A stretch of 12,842 nucleotides of DNA from an uncultured Lachnospiraceae bacterium (GCA_947175285.1 CAMWMM010000084.1:1-12842); one strand, 5' to 3'; positions 1 to 6,486 are shown, numbered from the stretch's first letter. The notes: generated by a model not told the origin, from the sequence alone. A program made the numbers and translations.

Positions 1-275
1 CCATGGCAAGGCGTATTGAAGCCGCTACCGGTATTGAAACAAGAGCAACGATTTTAGGATATTTGCAGCGTGGCGGTGCGCCGACCTGTAAAGACCGTTA
101 TTATGCCTCCATCATGGGCGCGTATGCCGCTGATATATTGTGTGCGGGCAAGACGAACAGGGTTGTCGGCTATCAGCATGGAGAATTCTTGGATTTTGAT
201 ATTGAGGAAGCCTTGAATATGCAGAAAGGTATTCCGGAATATGTATATGAGGTCAGCAAGGTTCTTGCGCTTTAA
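1..275 (+). CDS. pfkA: 6-phosphofructokinase, C-terminal part (cut by window start)
   Basis: This is the last ~90 residues of ATP-dependent 6-phosphofructokinase, the cytoplasmic enzyme that phosphorylates fructose 6-phosphate in glycolysis. The visible part holds the family's substrate-binding segment ETRATILGYLQRGGAPT followed by the typical C-terminal helix region (MGAYAADIL and DFDIEEAL). The Arg of ETR corresponds to E. coli PfkA Arg243, which binds the sugar phosphate. The His that usually follows in LGHIQRGG (E. coli His249) is Tyr here, a substitution whose effect I cannot judge. The reading frame is open at the left edge, so the ATG at base 3 is almost certainly an internal methionine and the true start lies upstream. 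A terminator follows the stop. Confidence 0.93.
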   Translation, partial: MARRIEAATGIETRATILGYLQRGGAPTCKDRYYASIMGAYAADILCAGKTNRVVGYQHGEFLDFDIEEALNMQKGIPEYVYEVSKVLAL

Positions 276-294
276 TCGGATTATAATAACTATG

Positions 295-336
295 ACTTTC
301 CTCGCGGACAATAGCGTCATGCGGGGAAGTTTTTTA
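295..336 (+). terminator. Rho-independent terminator of pfkA
   Basis: An imperfect stem pairs ACTTTCCTCGC (295-305) with GCGGGGAAGT (321-330), with one bulged base and one G-U pair. A loop of about 15 bases separates the arms and a run of T follows at once (330-335). It sits 20 bases after the pfkA stop and separates pfkA from the RNA methyltransferase gene. Confidence 0.8.
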
Positions 337-337
337 T

Positions 338-351
338 CTTATAGGAAATTA
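338..351 (+). repeat. 14-base motif CTTATAGGAAATTA, copy 1
   Basis: CTTATAGGAAATTA lies directly after the pfkA terminator and before the next gene. An identical 14-mer occurs at 11000-11013, again directly after a terminator and ahead of a gene. The function is unknown. It could be a dispersed intergenic element, a promoter part, or chance. Confidence 0.5.
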
Positions 352-377
352 ACAGTCAGGCGGAAAGGAAAACAGGT

Positions 378-1181
378 ATGATAACAAGCCACGCAAATAA
401 AAGCGTTAAAGAAGTCATGCAGCTTGTGCAGAAAGCAAAGGCGAGAAAGGAACGGGAACTTTTTGTCGTGGAAGGTGTTAAAATGTTTCTGGAAGCGCCT
501 GTGGAGAGGATAGAGCAAGTTTATATTTCGGAGAACTTTGCAAAGCAGATGACGGATATTTGTCAGAAAAAACTGGACATGCTTTCTTTTTCGTATGAAG
601 TGGTAACAGATGACATTTTCCGAAAAATGTCTGATACAAAGACACCGCAGGGGATTTTGTGCGTTTTAAAACAGCAGCGTTATCGGCTGGAAGAAATGCT
701 TGCTGCGAAAGCCCCGCTTCTTGTGCTTTTAGAAGATATTCAGGATCCGGGGAATCTCGGCACTATATTAAGGACGGGTGAGGGAGCAGGGATAACGGGT
801 GTTATAATGAGCGAAAATACGGTGGATATCTATAATCCCAAGACTATCCGCTCCACGATGGGCTCTGTCTACCGGATGCCTTTTTTATATACGCCGGACA
901 TAGGCGGAACAATAGAAGAATTACGCAGAAAAAATATTACTGTTTATGCCGCCCACTTGCAGGGTGCAAAAGATTATGATATGTGCGATTACAGGACAGG
1001 CACCGCTTTCCTAATCGGCAATGAAGCAAACGGTCTGCATCAAGAGACGACAGAGAAAGCGGACATTGCCGTAAAAATTCCGATGATGGGAAAAGTGGAG
1101 TCTCTCAATGCCGCGATAGCGTCATCAGTGCTGTTATTTGAGGCAGCAAGGCAGAGGAGAAGAAGTGAGCGGGAGCCTTAG
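378..1181 (+). CDS. SpoU/TrmH-family RNA 2'-O-ribose methyltransferase
   Basis: This 267-residue protein is a SPOUT-class enzyme that would transfer a methyl group from SAM to a ribose 2'-OH of rRNA or tRNA. Residues 1-100 form the SpoU substrate-binding domain (VVEGVKMFLEA near 31-40, SDTKTPQGILCVL near 85-97). The catalytic knotted domain shows all three family motifs: DPGNLGTILRT (123-133, conserved Asn126 and Arg132), FLIGNEANGL (211-220), and IPMMGKVESLNAA (234-246). The length is typical of the RlmB/TsnR-like group. The ATG at 378 follows an AAAGGAA-type ribosome site at a workable distance. The exact target (for example 23S rRNA) cannot be read from the sequence, so no symbol is given. 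The Arg-rich tail (RQRRRSEREP) may help RNA binding. Confidence 0.92.
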   Translation: MITSHANKSVKEVMQLVQKAKARKERELFVVEGVKMFLEAPVERIEQVYISENFAKQMTDICQKKLDMLSFSYEVVTDDIFRKMSDTKTPQGILCVLKQQRYRLEEMLAAKAPLLVLLEDIQDPGNLGTILRTGEGAGITGVIMSENTVDIYNPKTIRSTMGSVYRMPFLYTPDIGGTIEELRRKNITVYAAHLQGAKDYDMCDYRTGTAFLIGNEANGLHQETTEKADIAVKIPMMGKVESLNAAIASSVLLFEAARQRRRSEREP

Positions 1182-1222
1182 AATAATTAGGGAAATGGAT
1201 TGAGAGAATAGGAGATAATAAA

Positions 1223-1912
1223 ATGGGAATACCGTCACAAACAGAAATGTTTAAATTTGTTCTTGAGATAATGTCTGATTATCATCAGTTTTCCAGACGG
1301 GATGCTGCGGCTATAGTATGCACGGAATTGCAACTTTCTGATGAAGAGCAGGATCGGAAAACAAGTAGTGGAGTGCCAATATATGAGAGCCGTACAGGAT
1401 GGGCAGTTACATGGCTTTATGATGCTGGCTGTCTTACCAGAGTAGGACGGGGAACATATGCTATTACCGAAAAGGGTACAAGTATCTTGGGAGAGAATTT
1501 AACTGCTGGCGAATTTGCCAAAAGACTACGTGAAGAGATAAATAGTCAAACTCCGGAAGGGGGAGAACAAGTCGTAGAACAGGAAGCCTTAGTAAGTGAT
1601 ACCAGTCCAATGGAACGTTTGGATATGATTGTCAAGGAAATGAACAGTCAATTATCACATGAGATTATGGATGCGATTATGTCAGTTGAAGGGCGGGCAG
1701 GAGCATTAGGAGCGGTTACAAGAGGAGCTTTTATTACTACATCATATTTTACACAAGAGGCAATAACGTTTGCTCAAAATTATCCTCATGCTGATATCAT
1801 TCTTATCAATAGAGAAAAATTGACAGAGTTAATGATACGGTATAATTTAGGTGTATCTGTTGAGCGGGACATATATATAAAGCGTATTGACAGTGATTAT
1901 TTTGAACAGTAG
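1223..1912 (+). CDS. Mrr-like restriction protein with catalytic core deleted (probably inactive)
   Basis: The protein has 229 residues, against about 300 for full-length Mrr. Mrr proteins are type IV restriction endonucleases that cut modified DNA. Residues ~5-95 form the Mrr N-terminal winged-helix domain (SGVPIYESRTGWAVTWLYDAG, then GRGTYAITEKG). SPMERLD (128-134) matches the start of the family's second part, and residues 165-229 match the end of the Mrr catalytic domain (TRGAFITTSYFT, LTELMIRYNLGVSVE, IKRIDSDYFE). Between IMS (~152-154) and RAGALGA (~158-164) the family normally has about 70 more residues, containing the GDGGIDG and QAK catalytic motifs. Neither motif is present. The deletion keeps the frame, so a protein can still be made, but it should not cut DNA. 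It could retain DNA binding or simply be decaying. GGAG at 1211-1214 supports the start. No partner methylase is seen beside it. Confidence 0.85.
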   Translation: MGIPSQTEMFKFVLEIMSDYHQFSRRDAAAIVCTELQLSDEEQDRKTSSGVPIYESRTGWAVTWLYDAGCLTRVGRGTYAITEKGTSILGENLTAGEFAKRLREEINSQTPEGGEQVVEQEALVSDTSPMERLDMIVKEMNSQLSHEIMDAIMSVEGRAGALGAVTRGAFITTSYFTQEAITFAQNYPHADIILINREKLTELMIRYNLGVSVERDIYIKRIDSDYFEQ

Positions 1913-1952
1913 TGAGAAGTGAAGAGGGAACGGATGGGGTGTATAGGAAGAT

Positions 1953-2594
1953 ATGGGAAAGATCAATCGGGAAGACATGCTGGAACTGACAAGGAGAATG
2001 ACTTTGAAACGGAACTGCTTTGACCGGATTGCAGGGGCATATATGGACGAAGAGGGATTTGTGGACGGGACATTCAATAAGCATTTTTTGAAATTGTCGG
2101 CAAAAGATCAGCAGATTAATCTGGATATCGCAAAAGCAATTCCTTTTTCAGAGACAAATGTGCAGTTACAGGAATATGCTTTCGGGGAAACGGACAGGAA
2201 ACCAGGGAGTATCTGGCAGCTCCTTATGGCACTGAAAGAATGCGGGTTGAAAAATGATGCAATGCTGGATGTGTTTTATGAGGAATTTGGCAGCAAATAT
2301 CATACCGATGGGAATTATGCAGTGTACTTTTTTCATGGCAGTTATGATGTGCCGCTGAAAGCAAACGACAAGGAGCGGCTGTGGGAATCGGAAGAGGTCT
2401 ATCAGTTCCTGATTTGCGCGGTCTGTCCGGTAAACGGTGATTATGAGCCGGGCAAACCTGAATGTGGGTTTCTCTTCCCGGCTTTTAAGGACAGGAGCAG
2501 TGATACGGAGAGGGTTGATATTTATGTGGCAGATGGTGATTCACGAAGGAAAGAAGAATTAAGGCAGGTTTTAAAACTTGCGGTACCGGTATAA
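1953..2594 (+). CDS. Short DUF4317-family protein
   Basis: The 213-residue product matches the N-terminal and central parts of DUF4317 proteins, which are common in Clostridia and have no known function. Recognisable family segments are RRMTLKRNCFDRIAGAYMD (~14-32), TFNKHFLKL, GNYAVYFFHGSYDVPLKAND, SEEVYQFLICAVCPVN and CGFLFPAFKDRSSDTE. From memory the family usually runs to ~380 residues and has a longer loop after the ICPVN segment. This copy has a shortened loop and ends soon after the PAFKDRS segment, so it lacks most of the C-terminal half. It starts at ATG 1953 behind AGGAAG. It sits ~40 bases after the Mrr-like gene and ~40 before the methyltransferase. It could be a truncated relic or a naturally short subfamily. 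No membrane segment or signal peptide is evident, so a cytoplasmic location is likely. Confidence 0.75.
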   Translation: MGKINREDMLELTRRMTLKRNCFDRIAGAYMDEEGFVDGTFNKHFLKLSAKDQQINLDIAKAIPFSETNVQLQEYAFGETDRKPGSIWQLLMALKECGLKNDAMLDVFYEEFGSKYHTDGNYAVYFFHGSYDVPLKANDKERLWESEEVYQFLICAVCPVNGDYEPGKPECGFLFPAFKDRSSDTERVDIYVADGDSRRKEELRQVLKLAVPV

Positions 2595-2636
2595 ATCCGG
2601 TATGATGTGAATTTATGATTATATGGAGGAATTTGA

Positions 2637-3437
2637 ATGAAAAATTATGTTGTAGATTCTTATGAAAATTATAAAGAAGAAGATCGTTTAACAACCAATA
2701 ACGCAAGAAAAATAGAATTTATAACAACGACCAGAGTGTTTGATGAGATTATTACCTCCAAGTGCAAAATATTAGATTGTGCGGCCGGAACAGGTGTATA
2801 TGCATTTTGGCTTGCCGATAAGGGGCATGATGTGACTGCTACGGATATTACCCCAAGGCATATTGATATTATTAAGCAAAACCTTGCAGCAACAAATCAT
2901 TCAATGAGGACAGCTGTTTTGGATGCAACGAATATGTCGCTTTTTGAAGACGAAACATTCGATATTGTTCTAAATATGGGACCTTTCTATCATCTTATTA
3001 TGGAAGAGCAGAGAGAAAAATGCTTATCAGAATGTTTAAGAGTACTAAAAAGAGGAGGACTCCTTGTTACTGCTTATATTCCAAGATATTATGTATTCCA
3101 ATATGTTGCCATGAGTGATGAAAAATATTTAGATAATGCTTTAGCGAAGCAATTGGTTGAAACAGGCGTATTGCATCATAATGATGAAAAGTGTTTTTGG
3201 ACTGATACATATTATTCATCAAAAGAAGAGATAGAGACAGTTTATTGTAATCATGGTCTGGAAATTATTGACCATTTTGCACAAGACGGATTAGCGCCTC
3301 TTTTATCTCATAAAGTAGATAGTTGGAATGAGGAGCAATTCAGAATATGGTGTGATTATCATTACAGTATATGTCGTGAACAATCCGTTTTGGGTTCAAG
3401 TAATCATGTCATTATAGTTGGTGAAAAAGGACAGTAA
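2637..3437 (+). CDS. Class I SAM-dependent methyltransferase
   Basis: The 266-residue protein has the Rossmann-type SAM-binding fold of the Methyltransf_11/25 group. Motif I is ILDCAAGTG (45-53), the acidic end of strand 2 is TATD (67-70), the motif IV region is DIVLNMGPFYHL (109-120), and RVLKRGGLLV (135-144) is the typical post-motif strand. The C-terminal ~100 residues are a variable, substrate-side region. The substrate is unknown. The fold fits small-molecule methylation better than DNA methylation, because no DPPY/NPPF-type motif is seen. A good ribosome site, GGAGGA (2625-2630), precedes ATG 2637. The base composition is clearly more AT-rich than that of the upstream RNA methyltransferase or of proC, which suggests acquisition by transfer. 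Its stop is followed after 21 bases by a broken proC start that has its own ribosome site. Confidence 0.88.
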   Translation: MKNYVVDSYENYKEEDRLTTNNARKIEFITTTRVFDEIITSKCKILDCAAGTGVYAFWLADKGHDVTATDITPRHIDIIKQNLAATNHSMRTAVLDATNMSLFEDETFDIVLNMGPFYHLIMEEQREKCLSECLRVLKRGGLLVTAYIPRYYVFQYVAMSDEKYLDNALAKQLVETGVLHHNDEKCFWTDTYYSSKEEIETVYCNHGLEIIDHFAQDGLAPLLSHKVDSWNEEQFRIWCDYHYSICREQSVLGSSNHVIIVGEKGQ

Positions 3438-3458
3438 TTTTTAAGGAGATACATCAAT

Positions 3459-3497
3459 ATGAAAATTGGATTTATCGGAATGGGAAATATGGCGGAT
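3459..3497 (+). repeat. Direct repeat of proC start, left copy
   Basis: This is a 39-base direct repeat (37 matches) of 7475-7513. The two copies bracket about 4 kb of AT-rich accessory genes, an arrangement like attachment-site duplication or insertion with gene regeneration. No integrase is visible between the copies. Confidence 0.85.
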
Positions 3498-3548
3498 AAG
3501 TCTGCTGCAAATTGCCATGTGAATTTTGTCGCACATTACATACAATAA
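3459..3548 (+). pseudogene. Broken 5' fragment of proC (29 codons)
   Basis: The fragment begins MKIGFIGMGNMAD, the start of pyrroline-5-carboxylate reductase, then changes to unrelated residues (KSAANCHVNFVAHYIQ) and stops at TAA 3546-3548. Bases 3459-3497 match 7475-7513 at the start of the intact proC in 37 of 39 positions. The two mismatches (AA for GC at 3479-3480) change Leu to Met. A strong ribosome site, AAGGAGA (3443-3449), precedes it and is unlike the site before the intact gene, so the copy is not a simple duplication of the whole upstream region. It marks the left edge of the toxin-antitoxin/acetylation block. The fragment cannot make an enzyme. A 29-residue peptide could be translated, but I infer no function for it. 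Confidence 0.85.
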
Positions 3549-3558
3549 TAGCTATAAT
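3526..3558 (+). promoter_or_regulatory. Candidate promoter/operator of the toxin-antitoxin operon
   Basis: A consensus -10 box, TATAAT (3553-3558), lies 43 bases before the antitoxin start. The best -35-like hexamer, TTGTCG (3526-3531), is 21 bases away, which is too far to be ideal, so the -35 is uncertain. The perfect palindrome ATAGCTAT (3548-3555) overlaps the -10 box. Phd/YefM antitoxins normally repress their own operon by binding palindromes near the promoter, so this is a reasonable operator candidate. That role is inferred. Confidence 0.35.
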
Positions 3559-3601
3559 ATGATTAATAATTTAATAAAAGAAAAAGATTGGAGCGTGCGA
3601 A

Positions 3602-3856
3602 ATGCCAAATATTAAACCAATATCTGATTTAAGAAACTATACGGCAGTTGTGAACGAAGTATCTTATGGAAATAGGGTTTATCTTACCCGTAACGGACAT
3701 GGGACATGCGCTATTGTTGACATGCAGGAATTGGATGAATTAGATAAGCAGAAATCATTAAATCAATTACTGATAAAATTACAGGAGGCTGAAAACTCTG
3801 TAATCACTGAAGGAACTATATCCGCAGATGAATTAGAGAAAGAATTGGGGGTATAG
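3602..3856 (+). CDS. Phd/YefM-family antitoxin
   Basis: This 84-residue protein has the Phd/YefM fold. The N-terminal part (IKPISDLRNYTAVVNEV, then GNRVYLTRNGHGTCAIVDMQELDEL) is the dimerising, DNA-binding domain. The charged C-terminal tail (ITEGTISADELEKELGV) is the sort of segment that folds onto and neutralises the partner toxin. It is the first gene of a tight operon with the ParE-like toxin, whose start is four bases after this stop. ATG 3602 follows GGAG (3590-3593). Members of this family commonly repress their own operon, often with the toxin as co-repressor, and a palindrome over the -10 box would fit that. Confidence 0.9.
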   Translation: MPNIKPISDLRNYTAVVNEVSYGNRVYLTRNGHGTCAIVDMQELDELDKQKSLNQLLIKLQEAENSVITEGTISADELEKELGV

Positions 3857-3860
3857 TGAT

Positions 3861-4211
3861 TTGGCTAAACTGGAATATTCACAGATTGTCAGAAGAAAGC
3901 TGAAAAAGCTACGCAATGAATTGACGCAGAATTACGGAGAAGATAATTCAAAAAAGATAGTGAGCAATATAATTAATGGCGTCAAACGACTTGAAACATT
4001 TCCGCAAACAGGTACAAGAATTTCATCACAATATGATATCGAATGTGATTATAGTTATATTTTTGTAGAGCATAATTATTTCTTCTACCGCTTAAAAGAC
4101 AAAGATACAATACTTATTTTGGAAATGTTTCACGAAAAGGAAGATTTAATGCGGAAGCTATTTGGGATTGTAACCACTTCACAAGAAACAATAGACTATT
4201 GGGGAGAGTAA
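3861..4211 (+). CDS. RelE/ParE-superfamily toxin (TTG start)
   Basis: The 116-residue product begins AKLEYSQIVRRKLKKLR, has the central KIVSNIINGVKRLETFPQTGTRIS segment typical of ParE-like toxins, and ends its fold with ILEMFHEKEDLMRKLFGI, a strong family signature. ParE-type members poison DNA gyrase and RelE-type members cleave mRNA. The sequence resembles the ParE side, but the target is not proven by it. Translation probably starts at TTG 3861, because no ATG lies near the start of the domain and GGGGG (3847-3851), inside the antitoxin's end, gives a ribosome site nine bases upstream. A weak TTG start would keep toxin output below antitoxin output. The end of this gene contains the ribosome site of the HAD gene. 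Confidence 0.88.
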   Translation: MAKLEYSQIVRRKLKKLRNELTQNYGEDNSKKIVSNIINGVKRLETFPQTGTRISSQYDIECDYSYIFVEHNYFFYRLKDKDTILILEMFHEKEDLMRKLFGIVTTSQETIDYWGE

Positions 4212-4214
4212 CCA

Positions 4215-4880
4215 ATGATAAAGGCAGTATTTCTGGATTTTTACGGCACAGTTGTACATGAAGACGGAGAAGTCATCAAGCTTATAACAGATATTATTAT
4301 GGAATCCGGCAGTGTTGATGATAGAAGTAAAATAGGTACATTTTGGTGGAATGAATTTCAAACGATGTTTATGAACGCCTATAGGGAAACATTTGAAACG
4401 CAGAGGGCGTTAGAATATAAATCTTTGGAAAAAACATTAGGAGAATTTAAATCAAATGCAAATCCAACAGAACTAAGTGAAATGATGTTTGCACATTGGA
4501 TAAAGCCTCCGATTTTCGAGGAGTCAAAAGAATTTTTTGAAACATGTCCCGTGCCAATCTATATTGTTTCCAATATAGACACAGCCGATATAGTAAGTGC
4601 TTTGGAATATCATGCACTAAAACCGGCAGGAGTCTTTACAAGTGAAGATGCAAAATCATATAAACCGCGAAAAGAGATATTTCAGCTTGCACTTCAGGAA
4701 ACAGGATTAAAAAGCAATGAGGTAGTTCATATTGGAGATTCTCTAAGCAGTGATGTAAAGGGTGCAGGTGCATTAGGTATCAACACAATATGGGTGAACA
4801 GGTTAAATAGAGAAGTCCCTGACGGTGTTACTGCGATAGAGAATTTGATTGAGGCATTTAATACGGATTATTTTAGGTAA
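4215..4880 (+). CDS. HAD-superfamily hydrolase
   Basis: This 221-residue haloacid-dehalogenase-fold protein has all four motifs: FLDFYGTV (6-13, nucleophile Asp8), IVSN (117-120, Ser119), SYKP (148-151, Lys150) and HIGDSLSSD (172-180, Asp175 and Asp180). Motif I has Tyr10 where HAD phosphatases usually have the general acid Asp. The D-x-Y-G-T form is typical of the 2-haloacid dehalogenase-like branch and of some related proteins, so plain phosphatase activity should not be assumed. Residues ~15-100 form a helical cap of type C1. The start lies three bases after the toxin stop, with GGGGAGAG (4201-4208) inside the toxin gene, so the two are probably translated together. Its presence as a third gene behind the toxin may be functional or may just reflect shared transfer. 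Confidence 0.87.
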   Translation: MIKAVFLDFYGTVVHEDGEVIKLITDIIMESGSVDDRSKIGTFWWNEFQTMFMNAYRETFETQRALEYKSLEKTLGEFKSNANPTELSEMMFAHWIKPPIFEESKEFFETCPVPIYIVSNIDTADIVSALEYHALKPAGVFTSEDAKSYKPRKEIFQLALQETGLKSNEVVHIGDSLSSDVKGAGALGINTIWVNRLNREVPDGVTAIENLIEAFNTDYFR

Positions 4881-4991
4881 TGTAGCAGTTTTCAATATTT
4901 ATAGAAACGGAGCAGACTGGGCATTGGCAAGATAGAAAAATATATGGGGGATAATGCTGCAGTTAATAGAATACCCATCTTTCCCAATTTT

Positions 4992-5007
4992 AAGGAGATA
5001 TTATATG
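4992..5007 (+). promoter_or_regulatory. Ribosome binding site that fixes the MBOAT start
   Basis: AAGGAGA (4992-4998) lies six bases before ATG 5005. From this ATG the protein starts MLFNSFGFMLFFPIVV, the usual beginning of bacterial MBOAT proteins. An in-frame ATG at 4954 would add 17 residues that do not look like the family. Confidence 0.85.
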
Positions 5008-6456
5008 CTATTCAATTCATTTGGTTTTATGCTTTTTTTCCCGATAGTTGTTCATTTTTATTTTATAATTCCGAAATGCTCACGGCATATATGGTTACTG
5101 GTAGCAAGTTACTATTTTTACATGACTTGGAATCCAAGATATGCTTTAGTTTTGTTATTTTCTACAATAACAACTTATGTAGCTGCTAGGTTGATGAGGG
5201 GGAAAAAGAAAAAACTCGTTTTTTATATCTGTATTCTATGTAATTTGTTGATACTTGGAGGCTTTAAATATACTGATTTTATTATACATAATATTAATTA
5301 TGTTTTGAGATTTTTGAGAATAGAGTTAACTTGGCCTACCTTTGATATCATTTTGCCAATAGGTATTTCGTTTTATATGCTTCAAGCATTGGGGTATCTT
5401 ATAGATGTTTATCAAGAAAAGATAGAGCCGGAAACCAATTTAGCCAAGTATGCATTGTTTGTGTCCTTTTTCCCGACCATATTATCCGGTCCAATAGAAC
5501 GTAGCGGTAATTTGTTACGGCAAATTCAGGAAGGAACGGAATTTTCCTATAACCATGCCAAAGATGGAATGATTCTCATGGTTTGGGGGTATTGTGTAAA
5601 GCTATTGGTTGCTGATAGGTTGGCTATATTGGTGAATACGGCATATTTGGGTTATGAGAATCTGACTGGCGCGAGTTTGGCATTTGCGGTAGTTCTATAT
5701 GCTATACAGATTTATTGTGATTTTTCTGGATACAGCTATATTGCTATTGGAATGGCAAAGGTCTTGGGATTTCATATTATGGATAATTTTAGTCAGCCAT
5801 ATTTTGCCACAAGTGTTCGCGATTTTTGGAGGAAGTGGCATATTAGTTTATCACAATGGCTCCGTGACTATGTATATATTCCCCTCGGGGGGGGCGAGAC
5901 AAAAGTATATCGAAATGTCATGATAATTTTTGGGCTCAGCGGTCTATGGCATGGAGCTGGTTGGCACTATATCGTTTGGGGTGGACTTCACGGTATATAT
6001 CAAGTAATAAGCCGGATGACTATAAATATTAGAAAAAGTATTATACATACACTTCATATTCGTGCGGACTGTTTTGCCTATCGCTTGTGGCAGAGATGTA
6101 TCACTTTTTTGCTTATTGATTTTGCATGGCTGTTTTTTAGAGCACAAAGCGTAGGAAGTGCAATGAAAATTTTAAAGAAAATTTTTTTTGAATTCTGTTT
6201 AAAAGAAACGATAATCAATAGGCTGTATTTGTTAGAGATGGATAGGATTCGGTTTAAGATTATGCTCATCGAGTTATGTGTCATATTAGTAGTGGATATT
6301 CTTCATGAGAAGAAAGTCAGTATCAGGGAATGGCTGAATAGACGGAATTGGATGTTTCGTTGGACATGCTATTTATTAGTTGTAATGGCTCTTTGGTTGG
6401 GAATCCTACGCGATTATGGTGTGGATGCCGCCAACTTTATTTATTCTCAATTTTAA
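5005..6456 (+). CDS. MBOAT-family membrane O-acyltransferase (AlgI-like)
   Basis: The 483-residue polytopic membrane protein belongs to the membrane-bound O-acyltransferase family, which moves acyl groups (usually acetyl) across the membrane onto secreted or surface polysaccharide. Family landmarks are MLFNSFGFMLFFPIVV (1-16), SYYFYMTWNPRYAL (35-48), LPIGISFYMLQALGYLIDVY (117-136), FFPTILSGPIER (155-166), DFWRKWHISLSQWLRDYVY (273-291), YIPLGGG (291-297) and SGLWHGAGWHYIVWGGLHG (312-330). The last carries the conserved histidines His316 and His329. The length is normal for AlgI-like proteins. The next gene, 30 bases downstream, is an SGNH-like protein, the usual partner in this kind of system. 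Glycan synthesis genes are not in view, so the target polymer is unknown. A run of eight G within the YIPLGGG codons could make expression slip-prone. Confidence 0.92.
   Translation: MLFNSFGFMLFFPIVVHFYFIIPKCSRHIWLLVASYYFYMTWNPRYALVLLFSTITTYVAARLMRGKKKKLVFYICILCNLLILGGFKYTDFIIHNINYVLRFLRIELTWPTFDIILPIGISFYMLQALGYLIDVYQEKIEPETNLAKYALFVSFFPTILSGPIERSGNLLRQIQEGTEFSYNHAKDGMILMVWGYCVKLLVADRLAILVNTAYLGYENLTGASLAFAVVLYAIQIYCDFSGYSYIAIGMAKVLGFHIMDNFSQPYFATSVRDFWRKWHISLSQWLRDYVYIPLGGGETKVYRNVMIIFGLSGLWHGAGWHYIVWGGLHGIYQVISRMTINIRKSIIHTLHIRADCFAYRLWQRCITFLLIDFAWLFFRAQSVGSAMKILKKIFFEFCLKETIINRLYLLEMDRIRFKIMLIELCVILVVDILHEKKVSIREWLNRRNWMFRWTCYLLVVMALWLGILRDYGVDAANFIYSQF
5887..5894 (+). repeat. G8 homopolymer inside the MBOAT gene
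   Basis: Eight consecutive G encode part of the PLGGG motif (codons GGG GGG GGC), preceded by CCCCTC, in an otherwise AT-rich gene. Losing one G would bring a stop at 5921-5923, and gaining one would bring a stop at 6030-6032. The first change removes the conserved histidine region completely, and the second replaces it with out-of-frame residues. Phase variation is inferred, not shown. Confidence 0.6.
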
Positions 6457-6486
6457 TTTTAGTAGATGAGATAGAGGTGTTTGATT

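Noticed and set aside
2585..2601. ACCGG/CCGGT hairpin over the stop of the DUF4317 gene
   Set aside because: The stem is only five bases and no T-run follows, so it is not supported as a terminator.
1223..4211. Multi-gene phage-defence island (Mrr plus methyltransferase plus toxin-antitoxin)
   Set aside because: The Mrr-like protein lacks its nuclease motifs, the methyltransferase lacks DNA-methylase motifs, and the genes lie on opposite sides of the proC fragment. Co-location alone does not make a defence system.
4954..5004. Upstream ATG adding 17 residues to the MBOAT protein
   Set aside because: The ATG at 5005 has AAGGAGA at good spacing and begins with the family's conserved first residues.
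6182..6189. T8 run in the MBOAT gene as a second switch tract
   Set aside because: A/T runs of this length are ordinary in AT-rich DNA and this one lies in a poorly conserved region. The G8 run is the unusual one.
6481..6486. TTG start for the SGNH-like protein
   Set aside because: It is only one base from the ribosome site GAGGTG, while ATG 6487 has normal spacing.
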